Positions 25,590-32,630 of a stretch of 64,000 nucleotides of DNA are shown here, one piece after another. Within the stretch, counting starts at the first letter, position 1, and the number at the start of each line of letters is the position of its first letter. Source of the stretch: CAYRCJ01 sp964422785 (GTDB taxonomy: Bacteria; Patescibacteriota; Minisyncoccia; UBA11713; 2-01-FULL-45-33). Below the pieces are notes generated by a model. That model was given only the letters and a program-made list of their open reading frames with translations. It was not told where the DNA came from and searched no databases. The DNA lies in the NCBI GenBank assembly GCA_964422785.1, contig CAYRCJ010000001.1, positions 5,151-69,150 on the forward strand. The letters are read 5' to 3'. The position numbers and the translations under genes are program-made.

Positions 25590-27788
25590 ATGTCCAAAAA
25601 CAAAAATCATAACAAAAACAAGCCTGCCGAGAAACGGATTAAGAAAGATTCTTGGCACCATAGTTTAAAGCCGGAAACAAAAAATTCGCTTCTGGCCATA
25701 ATTTCTTTTGCCGCTGCTTTTATATTAACTTTGGCGGCCTTTGGAAAGGCCGGACCGTTGGGAGAAACATTGCAAAAGTTTCTTGTATTCATATTTGGCA
25801 AGGGATTTTTTTTGGCGCCTCTGGCCTTCTTTTTGGAGGGCCTGGCTTTTATTTTGGCTCCGGGCAAGCGCCTGATAGCTTCCAATTTGATCGGCGGCGC
25901 GCTTTTTTTAGTTAGTTCATTGGGAGCGCTGGACATATTGTTTGGCCCGTATACCGGGGGATATACCGGGTATTTGGCATCCTTTCAATTTTTAAAGTGG
26001 CTTGATTTTTGGGCCAGCATTGTGATTTTTCTGGCACTTTTTGTTTCCTCAATCATAATCATGCTTAACATTCCTTTGCGCCGGAACAAAGACAAAGAAG
26101 AAGCGGAGGAGGAAGCTGATACCGAAGAAAAAGCGCCGTCAGGATTTAATCTGGTGGAAGAAATTAAAGCTGCAGCCATGCCGAAGCCGAAAGATGACAA
26201 AAAAATAGCTCAGCAAAATTCTGTGGACGAGGATTCTGAATCCGAGGATGAAGAAGATATTCCCAAGGCGAATATTTTCTCTAAATCGATGCCGCAAAAA
26301 AAACATTCAATGATCAAATACACTCCGCCGCCGCTTGATCTTCTGGAAAACGACAAGGGTACGCTATCGAGCGGAGATGTAAAAGCAAATTCCAACATCA
26401 TTAAAAGAACTTTGGAAAACTTCGGCATCGATGTGGAAATGGCGGAAATAAATGTCGGGCCTTCGGTAACTCAATATACTTTAAAGCCCGCCGAAGGCAT
26501 CAAGCTTTCGAGAATCACCGCTCTTCATTCCGATTTGTCTTTGGCTTTGGCGGCCCATCCGATAAGGATAGAAGCCCCGATTCCTGGAAAATCTTTGGTG
26601 GGAATCGAAATCCCAAATCGTTCTATAGCTCTAGTCGGCTTGAGGACATTATTTAGCATGGAAGATTTTCAAAATAGCTATCCCCTGACTATCGTTTTGG
26701 GGCGGGATGTTTCCGGGAAGCCGGTTTTCGCGGATATCGCCAAGATGCCCCACCTTTTAATCGCCGGAGCTACCGGGTCAGGAAAATCAATTTCCATTCA
26801 TACCTTGATTACCAGCGTCCTTTATAAAAATTCTCCGGAATTCCTGCGTCTTATAATGATAGATCCGAAAAGAGTCGAACTATCTATGTATAATGAGATC
26901 CCGCATCTTTTGACCCCGGTTATTACTGACGCCAAAAAAGCGATTCAAGCTCTCCGTTGGGGAGTGAAAGAAATGGAAAGGCGTTACGAGTTGCTTTCCG
27001 GCGTGGGCGCCAGAGATATTAATTCTTACAACAGCCAGATTCTTAAGGCGGACGGCCAAGAGATAATGCCCAATATTTTGGTGATAATTGATGAGTTGGC
27101 GGATTTAATGATGTCGTTCCCGCGGGAAGTTGAGGCTTCGATTGTGCGCCTCGCGCAAATGTCCCGCGCGGTCGGTATTCATCTCGTTGTTTCCACGCAG
27201 AGGCCTTCGGTGGAGGTTATCACGGGGCTAATAAAGGCAAACATCACATCGCGCGTTGCTCTTCAGGTGGCTTCTGGAATCGATTCAAGAACAATTTTAG
27301 ATATGTCCGGAGCCGAAAAATTATTGGGCAACGGAGATATGTTATTTTTGGCGGGGGACACTTCAAAGCCGAGAAGAATCCAGGGCGCTTATATTTCCGA
27401 AAAAGAAGTTAAAAAAGTCGCTTCTTTCTTGGCTAAATCCTCTACCGACTTTGAGAAAGAAGAAATTAATTTGGACGTTAAGTTGCCGCAGATTCCCAAC
27501 GGCCCAAGCGATTTTATCGGGGATGATGAAGGCGGCGATGATGATGAGCTGTTTGAACAAGCTAGAGAATTGGTGATAGAGGCAGGCAAGGCCTCGGCTT
27601 CGTATCTGCAAAGGCGCCTTCGCGTCGGATATGCCAGAGCCGCGAGGCTTTTGGATATGCTTGAGGAACAAGGCGTCATAGGCCCGGGCGAGGGAGCAAA
27701 GCCGAGAGAGGTTTTGATAAAAAAGGAGGGCGGCCCTGGAGCCGAAACATCCGAAGAAAAAAATCTGTCGGAGCTGAATAATTTTTAA
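25590..27788 (+). CDS. ftsK: DNA translocase FtsK/SpoIIIE
   Basis: 732 residues from the ATG at 25590; the frame is open upstream, but through a terminator. FtsK pumps chromosomal DNA through the closing septum. Four membrane helices occupy about residues 30-165, with an acidic linker to about 240. The motor has a Walker A site near 393 (GATGSGKS), a Walker B site near 498 (ILVIIDELADLMM) and the HLVVSTQRPSVEVITGLIKA block. A C-terminal gamma winged helix (about 655-715, SASYLQRRLRVGYARAARLL) normally reads polar DNA signals. The linker is short compared with E. coli FtsK (1329 aa) and like SpoIIIE. Confidence 0.95.
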   Translation: MSKNKNHNKNKPAEKRIKKDSWHHSLKPETKNSLLAIISFAAAFILTLAAFGKAGPLGETLQKFLVFIFGKGFFLAPLAFFLEGLAFILAPGKRLIASNLIGGALFLVSSLGALDILFGPYTGGYTGYLASFQFLKWLDFWASIVIFLALFVSSIIIMLNIPLRRNKDKEEAEEEADTEEKAPSGFNLVEEIKAAAMPKPKDDKKIAQQNSVDEDSESEDEEDIPKANIFSKSMPQKKHSMIKYTPPPLDLLENDKGTLSSGDVKANSNIIKRTLENFGIDVEMAEINVGPSVTQYTLKPAEGIKLSRITALHSDLSLALAAHPIRIEAPIPGKSLVGIEIPNRSIALVGLRTLFSMEDFQNSYPLTIVLGRDVSGKPVFADIAKMPHLLIAGATGSGKSISIHTLITSVLYKNSPEFLRLIMIDPKRVELSMYNEIPHLLTPVITDAKKAIQALRWGVKEMERRYELLSGVGARDINSYNSQILKADGQEIMPNILVIIDELADLMMSFPREVEASIVRLAQMSRAVGIHLVVSTQRPSVEVITGLIKANITSRVALQVASGIDSRTILDMSGAEKLLGNGDMLFLAGDTSKPRRIQGAYISEKEVKKVASFLAKSSTDFEKEEINLDVKLPQIPNGPSDFIGDDEGGDDDELFEQARELVIEAGKASASYLQRRLRVGYARAARLLDMLEEQGVIGPGEGAKPREVLIKKEGGPGAETSEEKNLSELNNF

Positions 27789-27799
27789 AACTTCACACA

Positions 27800-27828
27800 T
27801 TGCCAAAATAGCATCTTTATGCTATTTT
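27800..27828 (+). promoter_or_regulatory. Promoter with palindromic spacer, copy B
   Basis: TTGCCA, 17 bp, TATTTT, with a perfect 11-bp inverted repeat (AAAATAGCAT core, loop CTTT). An AAAAAGGAGG site and an ATG follow. Confidence 0.6.
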
Positions 27829-27856
27829 GTTTTTAGATTGAAAAAGGAGGCTAGGC

Positions 27857-28138
27857 ATGGAATTTGTGGTGTGGATTTTTGCTATAATTTTAGGAGTTTT
27901 TGGCGGGTATTTTTTGTCTTCAGCTCTCATAATAGCGCTAAGTGTTTTTGCAATCGCTCTTCTGATTTACATATATCGGTGTCCAAATTGGGCCGCTTTC
28001 TTTGCGCTTCTGGCGGGAGCTCATATCGCATTGCCGATTTTTCTAATTTCCATATGGATTGTGGGGATCATTGTCCGCATACCGCCGGATGCTTTTAACT
28101 TTCACGCGGAAGCTTTGAAAAGTCTGTTTTTGAGATAA
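27857..28138 (+). CDS. Small membrane protein (three spans), first gene of an accessory operon
   Basis: 93 residues, almost wholly hydrophobic. Helices lie at about 3-27 (VVWIFAIILGVFGGYF), 28-45 and 53-78, with a small polar C-terminus. The start is fixed by AAGGAGG 8 nt upstream. The palindromic promoter copy B lies directly in front, and a 39-residue membrane peptide, a ferritin-like protein and a 106-residue protein follow with short gaps. No family is recognised. Confidence 0.6.
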   Translation: MEFVVWIFAIILGVFGGYFLSSALIIALSVFAIALLIYIYRCPNWAAFFALLAGAHIALPIFLISIWIVGIIVRIPPDAFNFHAEALKSLFLR

Positions 28139-28149
28139 GGAGGCCCGAG

Positions 28150-28269
28150 ATGATTTTTAGGATTTTTCTTTTCGCGCTGGGATTTGTATTCGCCTACTTC
28201 CTTCCAATACCCATGTTGATTCTGTTGGCGTTGTCCACCCTTTTTATTTTTTTTATTATTTATCGCTAA
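28150..28269 (+). CDS. 39-residue membrane peptide
   Basis: A very short gene, 11 nt after the previous stop, with AAGGAGG 8 nt before its ATG. Nearly all residues are hydrophobic (FRIFLFALGFVFAYFLPIP, then ILLALSTLFIFFIIY), so it should be a one- or two-span membrane peptide. The strong ribosome binding site and position between operon genes make it credible despite its length. It could be a subunit or stabiliser for its neighbour. Confidence 0.6.
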   Translation: MIFRIFLFALGFVFAYFLPIPMLILLALSTLFIFFIIYR

Positions 28270-28284
28270 AACAAAGGGGGCGTG

Positions 28285-28839
28285 ATGATAAAAACTGAAG
28301 CCAGAAGGGCATTGATAGATCTTTTAAAGAGGGCGTATTCCGGAGAACGCGCGGCTATATTTGCTTATGAAGGGCATTCCAGATCGTGCTGGAACTTCAA
28401 AGAAACGCAAGAAATTATGAAAATACAGGATGACGAAGTGCGCCATCGAAAGAGAGTAAAAGAAATTTTGGTGGAGCTTGGTGAGAAGCCTGATAAATTC
28501 CTGGAGTTAAGAATGTGGGTAATCGGGAAAATGGTAAGCGCGTCTTGCATGATAGGAGCGTTTTTGCCGTTTGGCTGGTTTTTTTCTATGTACGGCGCGG
28601 GGAAATTGGAGGCAAATAATATCTTAGAATATCAAGATGCGGCAATATACTCTTATTTGGCGGAGTGCAACCAATTTGTTCCGGATCTTTTGGAGATGTC
28701 CAAAACGGAATGGGACCATGAAAAATATTTTCACGACAAGGCCAGATCGCATTGGCTCTATAAATATGTTCCGGCTTGGAAAATTCCACAGCCCAAAGAA
28801 GAGCTCAGAGCCTTTCTAACACAAGCAAAGGAGGTATAA
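28285..28839 (+). CDS. Ferritin-like (COQ7/rubrerythrin-type) diiron protein
   Basis: 184 residues from the ATG at 28285 (GGGGGCG just upstream; a GTG at 28282 is the alternative). The four-helix diiron pattern is visible: E-R-A-A-I-F-A-Y-E near residue 20, MKIQDDEVRHRKRV near 50 (ExxH), EYQDAAIYSYLAE near 114 and SKTEWDHEKYFHD near 140 (second ExxH). Two amphipathic or membrane-touching helices (SASCMIGAFLPFGWFFSMYG) resemble COQ7-like hydroxylases. These proteins bind two irons for oxidation or peroxide handling; the substrate is unknown. Confidence 0.75.
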   Translation: MIKTEARRALIDLLKRAYSGERAAIFAYEGHSRSCWNFKETQEIMKIQDDEVRHRKRVKEILVELGEKPDKFLELRMWVIGKMVSASCMIGAFLPFGWFFSMYGAGKLEANNILEYQDAAIYSYLAECNQFVPDLLEMSKTEWDHEKYFHDKARSHWLYKYVPAWKIPQPKEELRAFLTQAKEV

Positions 28840-28840
28840 G

Positions 28841-29161
28841 ATGCCAAAGAAGATAACTGATCAGGTAATGATTTCTGTTGACGATTTAATAAAAGTTGAT
28901 GGCGAGAACGGCATTGAGGTGTATGTGGTCAGAGGGATCGAGAAATCAGCGGCTCTAGGCAATCGCATTAACTATGTGGATTATGCAGCCAGATCCAATG
29001 CGTGTTATCAGGTGGACCTTATGAATCTGGGAGCTGAAGTAATTTCTGGTCTTGAGCTGATTCGTCTTTTCATGGATACACAAGAAGAATTGCGTAAGCA
29101 CGAGGCGGAAGCGATCGAGCGCGCGAGAAAAGAAGATAGTTCCGGCGGAAAATTTTCGTAA
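28841..29161 (+). CDS. Uncharacterised 106-aa cytoplasmic protein, last gene of the operon
   Basis: It starts 1 nt after the ferritin-like stop, with AAAGGAGG upstream, so the two are cotranslated. A beta-rich N-terminal half (DQVMISVDDLIKVDGENGIE, VYVVRG) is followed by a C-terminal charged helix (TQEELRKHEAEAIERARK). No family is recognised. A hairpin terminator follows immediately. Confidence 0.6.
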   Translation: MPKKITDQVMISVDDLIKVDGENGIEVYVVRGIEKSAALGNRINYVDYAARSNACYQVDLMNLGAEVISGLELIRLFMDTQEELRKHEAEAIERARKEDSSGGKFS

Positions 29162-29175
29162 ATACAAAATAAAAA

Positions 29176-29209
29176 ACAGCCCTGTCTGATGACGGGGTTA
29201 TTTTTTTTC
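29176..29209 (+). terminator. Operon terminator
   Basis: CCCTGTC/GACGGGG (loop TGAT), then TTATTTTTTTT. Confidence 0.8.
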
Positions 29210-29767
29210 TACTCGCTCCGTATATTCGCCGCTTTCGGTGTTTATCCTAATTATATCTCCTTCGTTGATGAACATAGGCACGTTCATTGAAAGGCCGTTT
29301 TCCAAGACAACGGTTTTTGATCCTCCGGTGGCCGTGTCGCCTTTGTAAGAGGGCGGAGCTTCTTTGACCGCGTAATCCATCTTTACCGGAATCTCAACAT
29401 TTAATATTTTTTCTCCAAATTTAAAAGCCAACACATCCGTATTTGGTTTTAAATATTTGCCGGATTCCCCAAGACTTTCTTCGCTCAAAGAAAATCTCAT
29501 TTTGGGATCTGTTTTATCTCTAAACCAATATTCTCCTCTGCTTGAATATAAAAATATAATCGGCTGTTTGTCTATTTCGGCTTCGGGAAAAGAATCGCTT
29601 TGCTGGAAAGTGCGGGTGGTGATTTTGCCCGTAATAAGATTCTTTAATTTTGTCTGCGAGGTCGGGCGGCGTTGCTGCATTCTTAAAAAGGCGTATTCTA
29701 AAACAATGTAGGGTTCGCCCTCCATTACAAATATGGTTCCTTTGGTTAAATCCGTATATGAAAGCAT
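29198..29767 (-). CDS. efp: Elongation factor P
   Basis: 189 residues, normal length. EF-P binds stalled ribosomes near the E site and restores peptide-bond formation at proline stretches. The KOW-like first domain (LTKGTIFVMEGEPYIVLEYA, RTSQTKLKN-like loop) and two OB domains are present. The loop tip that is usually a modified Lys/Arg is in RMQQRRPTSQTKLKNL. The C-terminal signature region reads PMFINEGDIIRINTESGEY. There is no Shine-Dalgarno site; a promoter (29776-29804) places the start of transcription at or next to the ATG. It is divergent from gatB. Confidence 0.93.
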   Translation of the reverse strand: MLSYTDLTKGTIFVMEGEPYIVLEYAFLRMQQRRPTSQTKLKNLITGKITTRTFQQSDSFPEAEIDKQPIIFLYSSRGEYWFRDKTDPKMRFSLSEESLGESGKYLKPNTDVLAFKFGEKILNVEIPVKMDYAVKEAPPSYKGDTATGGSKTVVLENGLSMNVPMFINEGDIIRINTESGEYTERVEKK

Positions 29768-29775
29768 TTCAAATT

Positions 29776-29804
29776 AGTGTATCATAATTTTTATGGAATA
29801 TCAA
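29776..29804 (-). promoter_or_regulatory. Promoter for efp (near-leaderless)
   Basis: Minus strand: TTGATA, 17 bp, TACACT with an extended-10 TG, ending 8 nt before the ATG. Confidence 0.5.
29780..29785 (+). promoter_or_regulatory. -10 box for leaderless gatB
   Basis: TATCAT preceded by TG, ending 7 nt before the gatB ATG. It overlaps the divergent efp promoter. Confidence 0.45.
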
Positions 29805-31235
29805 GGCACAATCGGGCTTGAAATCCACTCCGAACTTCGCACAAAAACGAAGATGTTTTGCGGCTCAAAAAACGATTCCAATGAGCGTCATCCCAATATT
29901 AATATCTGCCCCGTCTGCATGGGGCATCCGGGTACGTTGCCGGTTATAAACGAAGAGGCGGTGCGCCATGTTCAGCGTGTTGGGCTGGCGCTTGGCGGCC
30001 AGGTGCAGAAATTTTCTCAATTTGACCGCAAGAATTATTTTTATCCGGATCTGCCCAAGGGATATCAAATTTCTCAATACCAGCATCCTTTGGTTTTTGG
30101 AGGCGAGCTTAAGGGGGTAAGAATAACCAGAGTGCATTTGGAGGAAGATACGGCCAGACTCTCACATGAAGGAAGCTCCGACGCGAAGTCGGAGCGACCA
30201 GCTTCGCTGGTCGACTTCAACCGAGCCGGAGTTCCTTTGATGGAATTGGTTACCGAGCCTGATTTTCGGGACGCCAAAACAGCGAGAGAATTTTGCGAAG
30301 AACTTCAGCTTGTTTTGCAATATTTAGGGGCGTCATACGCGAATATGGAAAAAGGGGAGATGCGATGCGAAGCAAACATATCACTAAACATGGGAACAAA
30401 AGTTGAAATAAAAAATCTCAATTCTTTTCGGGCGGTTGAAAAAGCCATTGAATACGAGATTGAACGCCAAAAAAGATTGTTGGAGAGCGGCGAAAAAGTT
30501 CACCAGGAAACCAGGGGGTGGGACGAAGACAAAGAAATTACTTTTTCGCAGAGAAAAAAGGAATCAGCCCACGACTATCGTTATTTCCCTGAGCCGGATT
30601 TGCCCCCGTTTAATTTCGACGACAAATACATAGAGTCTCTAAGGGCGACCATTCCCGAACTTCCCTGGCAAAAAAGAAAGAGATTGATTGAGGAATACAA
30701 AATTCCTGTTCATATGGCTGAAATTTTGGTTAGAGAAAAGGCGCTTTCTTCTTTTTGGGAGGAGACAGTTTCCGAACTTAAGGAGTGGGAAGATCCTGAA
30801 AAGTTTGAAGAAGGAATGAAGCTGGCTGTAAATTATTTTACCTCCGATCTTTTTGGTTTGATAAAAGAAAAGGAAATACCGATATCGGAACTTTTGGTGG
30901 ACCCGGAAAACTTCGCGGAACTCATCAAAATGATCTCAAACAAAGAAATTTCTTCCCGCGCGGCCAAAGATGTTTTGATCCATATGGTAGAAGTCGGGGG
31001 AGACCCGTCAACCATTGTAAAAGATAAAGGACTTGCTATGGTAAGCGACGAAAAATCGCTCGAGGAAATGGCCAAACGGATAATATCCGAAAATCCTAAA
31101 GCAATTGAGGACTACAAAAAAGGAAAACAAAATTCTATCCAATTTTTGGTGGGACAAATGATGAAAGAAACCAAGGGGGCGGCGAGTCCGGAGCTTGCCC
31201 GAACCCTCTTGACAAAACTAATAGAAAGAGTATAA
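29793..31235 (+). CDS. gatB: Asp/Glu-tRNA amidotransferase subunit B
   Basis: 480 residues, normal length. GatCAB converts mischarged Glu-tRNA(Gln) or Asp-tRNA(Asn) to the amide forms. The N-terminal cradle (TIGLEIHSELRTKTKMFCGS, CPVCMGHPGTLPV), the kinase-like core (GVPLMELVTEPDFRDAKTA, CEANISLN) and the C-terminal YqeY-like helical domain are present. An extra, unusual stretch at about residues 127-137 (GSSDAKSERPA) is encoded by two perfect DNA hairpins, a likely small in-frame palindromic insertion. gatA and gatC are not in the window. There is no Shine-Dalgarno site. Confidence 0.95.
   Translation: MEYQGTIGLEIHSELRTKTKMFCGSKNDSNERHPNINICPVCMGHPGTLPVINEEAVRHVQRVGLALGGQVQKFSQFDRKNYFYPDLPKGYQISQYQHPLVFGGELKGVRITRVHLEEDTARLSHEGSSDAKSERPASLVDFNRAGVPLMELVTEPDFRDAKTAREFCEELQLVLQYLGASYANMEKGEMRCEANISLNMGTKVEIKNLNSFRAVEKAIEYEIERQKRLLESGEKVHQETRGWDEDKEITFSQRKKESAHDYRYFPEPDLPPFNFDDKYIESLRATIPELPWQKRKRLIEEYKIPVHMAEILVREKALSSFWEETVSELKEWEDPEKFEEGMKLAVNYFTSDLFGLIKEKEIPISELLVDPENFAELIKMISNKEISSRAAKDVLIHMVEVGGDPSTIVKDKGLAMVSDEKSLEEMAKRIISENPKAIEDYKKGKQNSIQFLVGQMMKETKGAASPELARTLLTKLIERV
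30171..30213. repeat. Tandem palindromes inside gatB
   Basis: GCTCCGAC/GTCGGAGC (loop GCGAA) and CGACCAG/CTGGTCG (loop CTTCG) lie back to back in the reading frame, where GatB proteins normally have a shorter loop. Confidence 0.6.
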
Positions 31236-31236
31236 T
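31209..31236 (+). promoter_or_regulatory. Consensus promoter for gatB-miaA intergenic RNA
   Basis: A perfect TTGACA, a 16-bp spacer and a perfect TATAAT, lying over the last gatB codons. The predicted start is near 31243. Confidence 0.75.
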
Positions 31237-31242
31237 GAAAAG

Positions 31243-31567
31243 GCGAGATGCGCGGCTGGCGGAAGGTCCGCTATGCTGGCCATCAAACGGGGAACGCCGC
31301 AGAAGGGTGACGCCGATGACGGGTCGGCGCTTCACGGAAGCGGAGTTCCCCACCGCACTTTTAAATTCAAAAATTTTTGTCCGTATAGATTACTGAATAA
31401 CTGGTTTGTAGTAGTCCATCTGTATTGGACAGTCTAATGGTGTTGGCCAGTTATGTCACAATCTAGCAGAGCTTAAAGATCCTCCTTCTAGTCTCCGATT
31501 GGAGACGGGCTCTGTTTCAAAATAAACAGCCTTAGCAAAAAAGGGCGCCGAAAACCGGCGCCCTTTT
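31243..31567 (+). ncRNA. Structured non-coding RNA of unknown class (about 325 nt)
   Basis: No plausible protein is encoded here, but a consensus promoter and a strong terminator bracket it. Domain 1 holds hairpin TGGCGGA/TCCGCTA (31257-31273) and a rod closed by GGGGAAC/GTTCCCC (31289-31351) with inner CGCCGA/TCGGCG (31311-31329). Domain 2 is closed by TAGATT/AATCTA (31386-31465), then ATAACTGG/CCAGTTAT and GTCCA/TGGAC. Domain 3 is CAGAGC/GCTCTG (31467-31514) around GTCTCC/GGAGAC. It does not show the conserved cores of tmRNA, RNase P RNA or SRP RNA. A stable, abundant RNA is likely; its class is unknown. Confidence 0.65.
31543..31567. terminator. Bidirectional terminator (intergenic RNA / miaA)
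   Basis: Perfect 8-bp GC stem GGGCGCCG/CGGCGCCC, with TTTT after it on + and a T run on -. Confidence 0.85.
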
Positions 31568-31568
31568 C

Positions 31569-32579
31569 TCATATTTTTAACAACTTCATCGCTTCTTTTT
31601 CTTTCGAAACCCAGTGAATGTCTTTATTTTTTTTAAACCAAGTCATTTGCCTTTTGGCGTAGTGGTTTATTTCGGTTTCCAGTTTTTCTATCATAGTTTT
31701 TTTATCTATTTTTTTGCGGATAAATGAAGAGATATAGCGATATTCCAAACCAAGATCATATAGACGTTTCCATGTTAGGCCAGCCCTTGGCTGGTGGGCC
31801 TTGGGCCCAAGTTTTTTTATTTCTTTAATAATCCCCGGCAGCCGTTTAATTAATCTTTTGTGTATTCTTTTTTTGAGCCCTTCTTTGGATTTTTTGATCC
31901 CTAGCCAGAGTGCGCTCTGGCTAACCAATGAAGCCTCCTCACTCATTCTCGGCCGTCCAGCGACGGCCTCCGAGGATTTCGCGCCTTTTTGCCCCTCGCT
32001 TCGCTCGGGTACCATGCCAAAAAGGCCGAAAAACCCGTTCGGAGGCTCATTGGTTATCCCTCCCTTCTTGCCTTTCGCAATCTCAATAGCCCTCACCAAT
32101 CTCACAGGATTTTTGGCATCAATATTTTTTGCTCTTTCTGGATTTATTTTCTTTAAAATTTTAAACAGTTCTTTCACAGATTTTTTGGCCAATTTTTTCC
32201 GAAGTGCCTGATTTGGGGGAGTGCATGCGGTATCGATTTTCCCCAGCGCCACATCGATATAAAAACCGGTACCACCGACAACAATCGGGATTTTATTTTT
32301 TTTGTATATTTTATCCGCAGCTTCATTGAAACATTTTTTGAAATCTTGGGCCGTGAAAATTTTCTCGGGATCGGCCACGTCCAGGCAATAATGCGGGATG
32401 CCGCGCATTTCCTTTTTTGTAATTTTTCCGGAGCCGATATCTAGGCCCTTGTATACCTGGCGCGAATCCGCGGAGATTATTTCCCCGCCGATTTTTTTGG
32501 CGATTTTAACAGCCAAATCAGATTTGCCCGAGGCAGTGGGTCCGACCACAACTACCATTTTTTTATTGTTTGACAGCAT
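31569..32579 (-). CDS. miaA: tRNA dimethylallyltransferase MiaA with palindromic insertion
   Basis: 336 residues. MiaA adds a dimethylallyl group to A37 of tRNAs that read U-starting codons. The P-loop is near residue 13 (GPTASGKSDL). Then come DSRQVYKGLDIGSGK, HYCLDVADPEKIFTAQDF, VVGGTGFYI and the C-terminal TWKRLYDLGLEYRYISSF. Between residues about 175 and 226 lies a foreign-looking stretch (FFGLFGMVPERSEGQKGAKS and onward) encoded by nested DNA palindromes; the frame stays open. Another short hairpin insertion precedes TWKRL. Without the insertion the length would be about 290, normal for the family. Activity may be retained if the insert is a surface loop. Confidence 0.9.
   Translation of the reverse strand: MLSNNKKMVVVVGPTASGKSDLAVKIAKKIGGEIISADSRQVYKGLDIGSGKITKKEMRGIPHYCLDVADPEKIFTAQDFKKCFNEAADKIYKKNKIPIVVGGTGFYIDVALGKIDTACTPPNQALRKKLAKKSVKELFKILKKINPERAKNIDAKNPVRLVRAIEIAKGKKGGITNEPPNGFFGLFGMVPERSEGQKGAKSSEAVAGRPRMSEEASLVSQSALWLGIKKSKEGLKKRIHKRLIKRLPGIIKEIKKLGPKAHQPRAGLTWKRLYDLGLEYRYISSFIRKKIDKKTMIEKLETEINHYAKRQMTWFKKNKDIHWVSKEKEAMKLLKI
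31779..31811. repeat. Short palindromes within miaA
   Basis: CCAGCC/GGCTGG (loop CTT, 31780-31794), followed by the 12-bp palindrome CTTGGGCCCAAG (31800-31811). They encode residues KAHQPRAG, extra relative to relatives. Confidence 0.45.
31902..32056. repeat. Composite palindromic element inserted in frame in miaA
   Basis: Outer arms TAACCAATGAAGCCTCC (31922-31938) and its near-perfect reverse complement (32041-32056, one base shorter) enclose CTCCGA/TTCGGAG, CCTTTTT/AAAAAGG and GGCCGT/ACGGCC stems. A flanking perfect hairpin TAGCCAGAG/CTCTGGCTA lies at 31902-31923. The frame is open throughout. Confidence 0.65.
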
Positions 32580-32598
32580 ATACTGCTTTTAATACCAT
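32570..32598 (+). promoter_or_regulatory. Promoter for trypsin-like gene
   Basis: TTGACA (inside the divergent miaA start region), 17 bp, TACCAT. Confidence 0.55.
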
Positions 32599-32630
32599 TA
32601 AAGTAGATTTTTAGAAAACAGGAAAGATCT

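Noticed and set aside
26210..27806. Long minus-strand open frames opposite ftsK and similar frames opposite rpoB, rpoC and thrS
   Set aside because: They lie wholly inside well-supported genes, have no ribosome sites or promoters, and show no recognisable protein features.
31243..31567. Reading the gatB-miaA RNA as RNase P RNA, tmRNA, SRP RNA or a fluoride riboswitch
   Set aside because: A GGAAGGTCC near the 5' end recalls the RNase P core, but its 3' partner and other conserved regions are missing. There is no tRNA-like end for tmRNA, no GGAA-capped helix 8 for SRP, and no downstream gene or pseudoknot for a fluoride switch.
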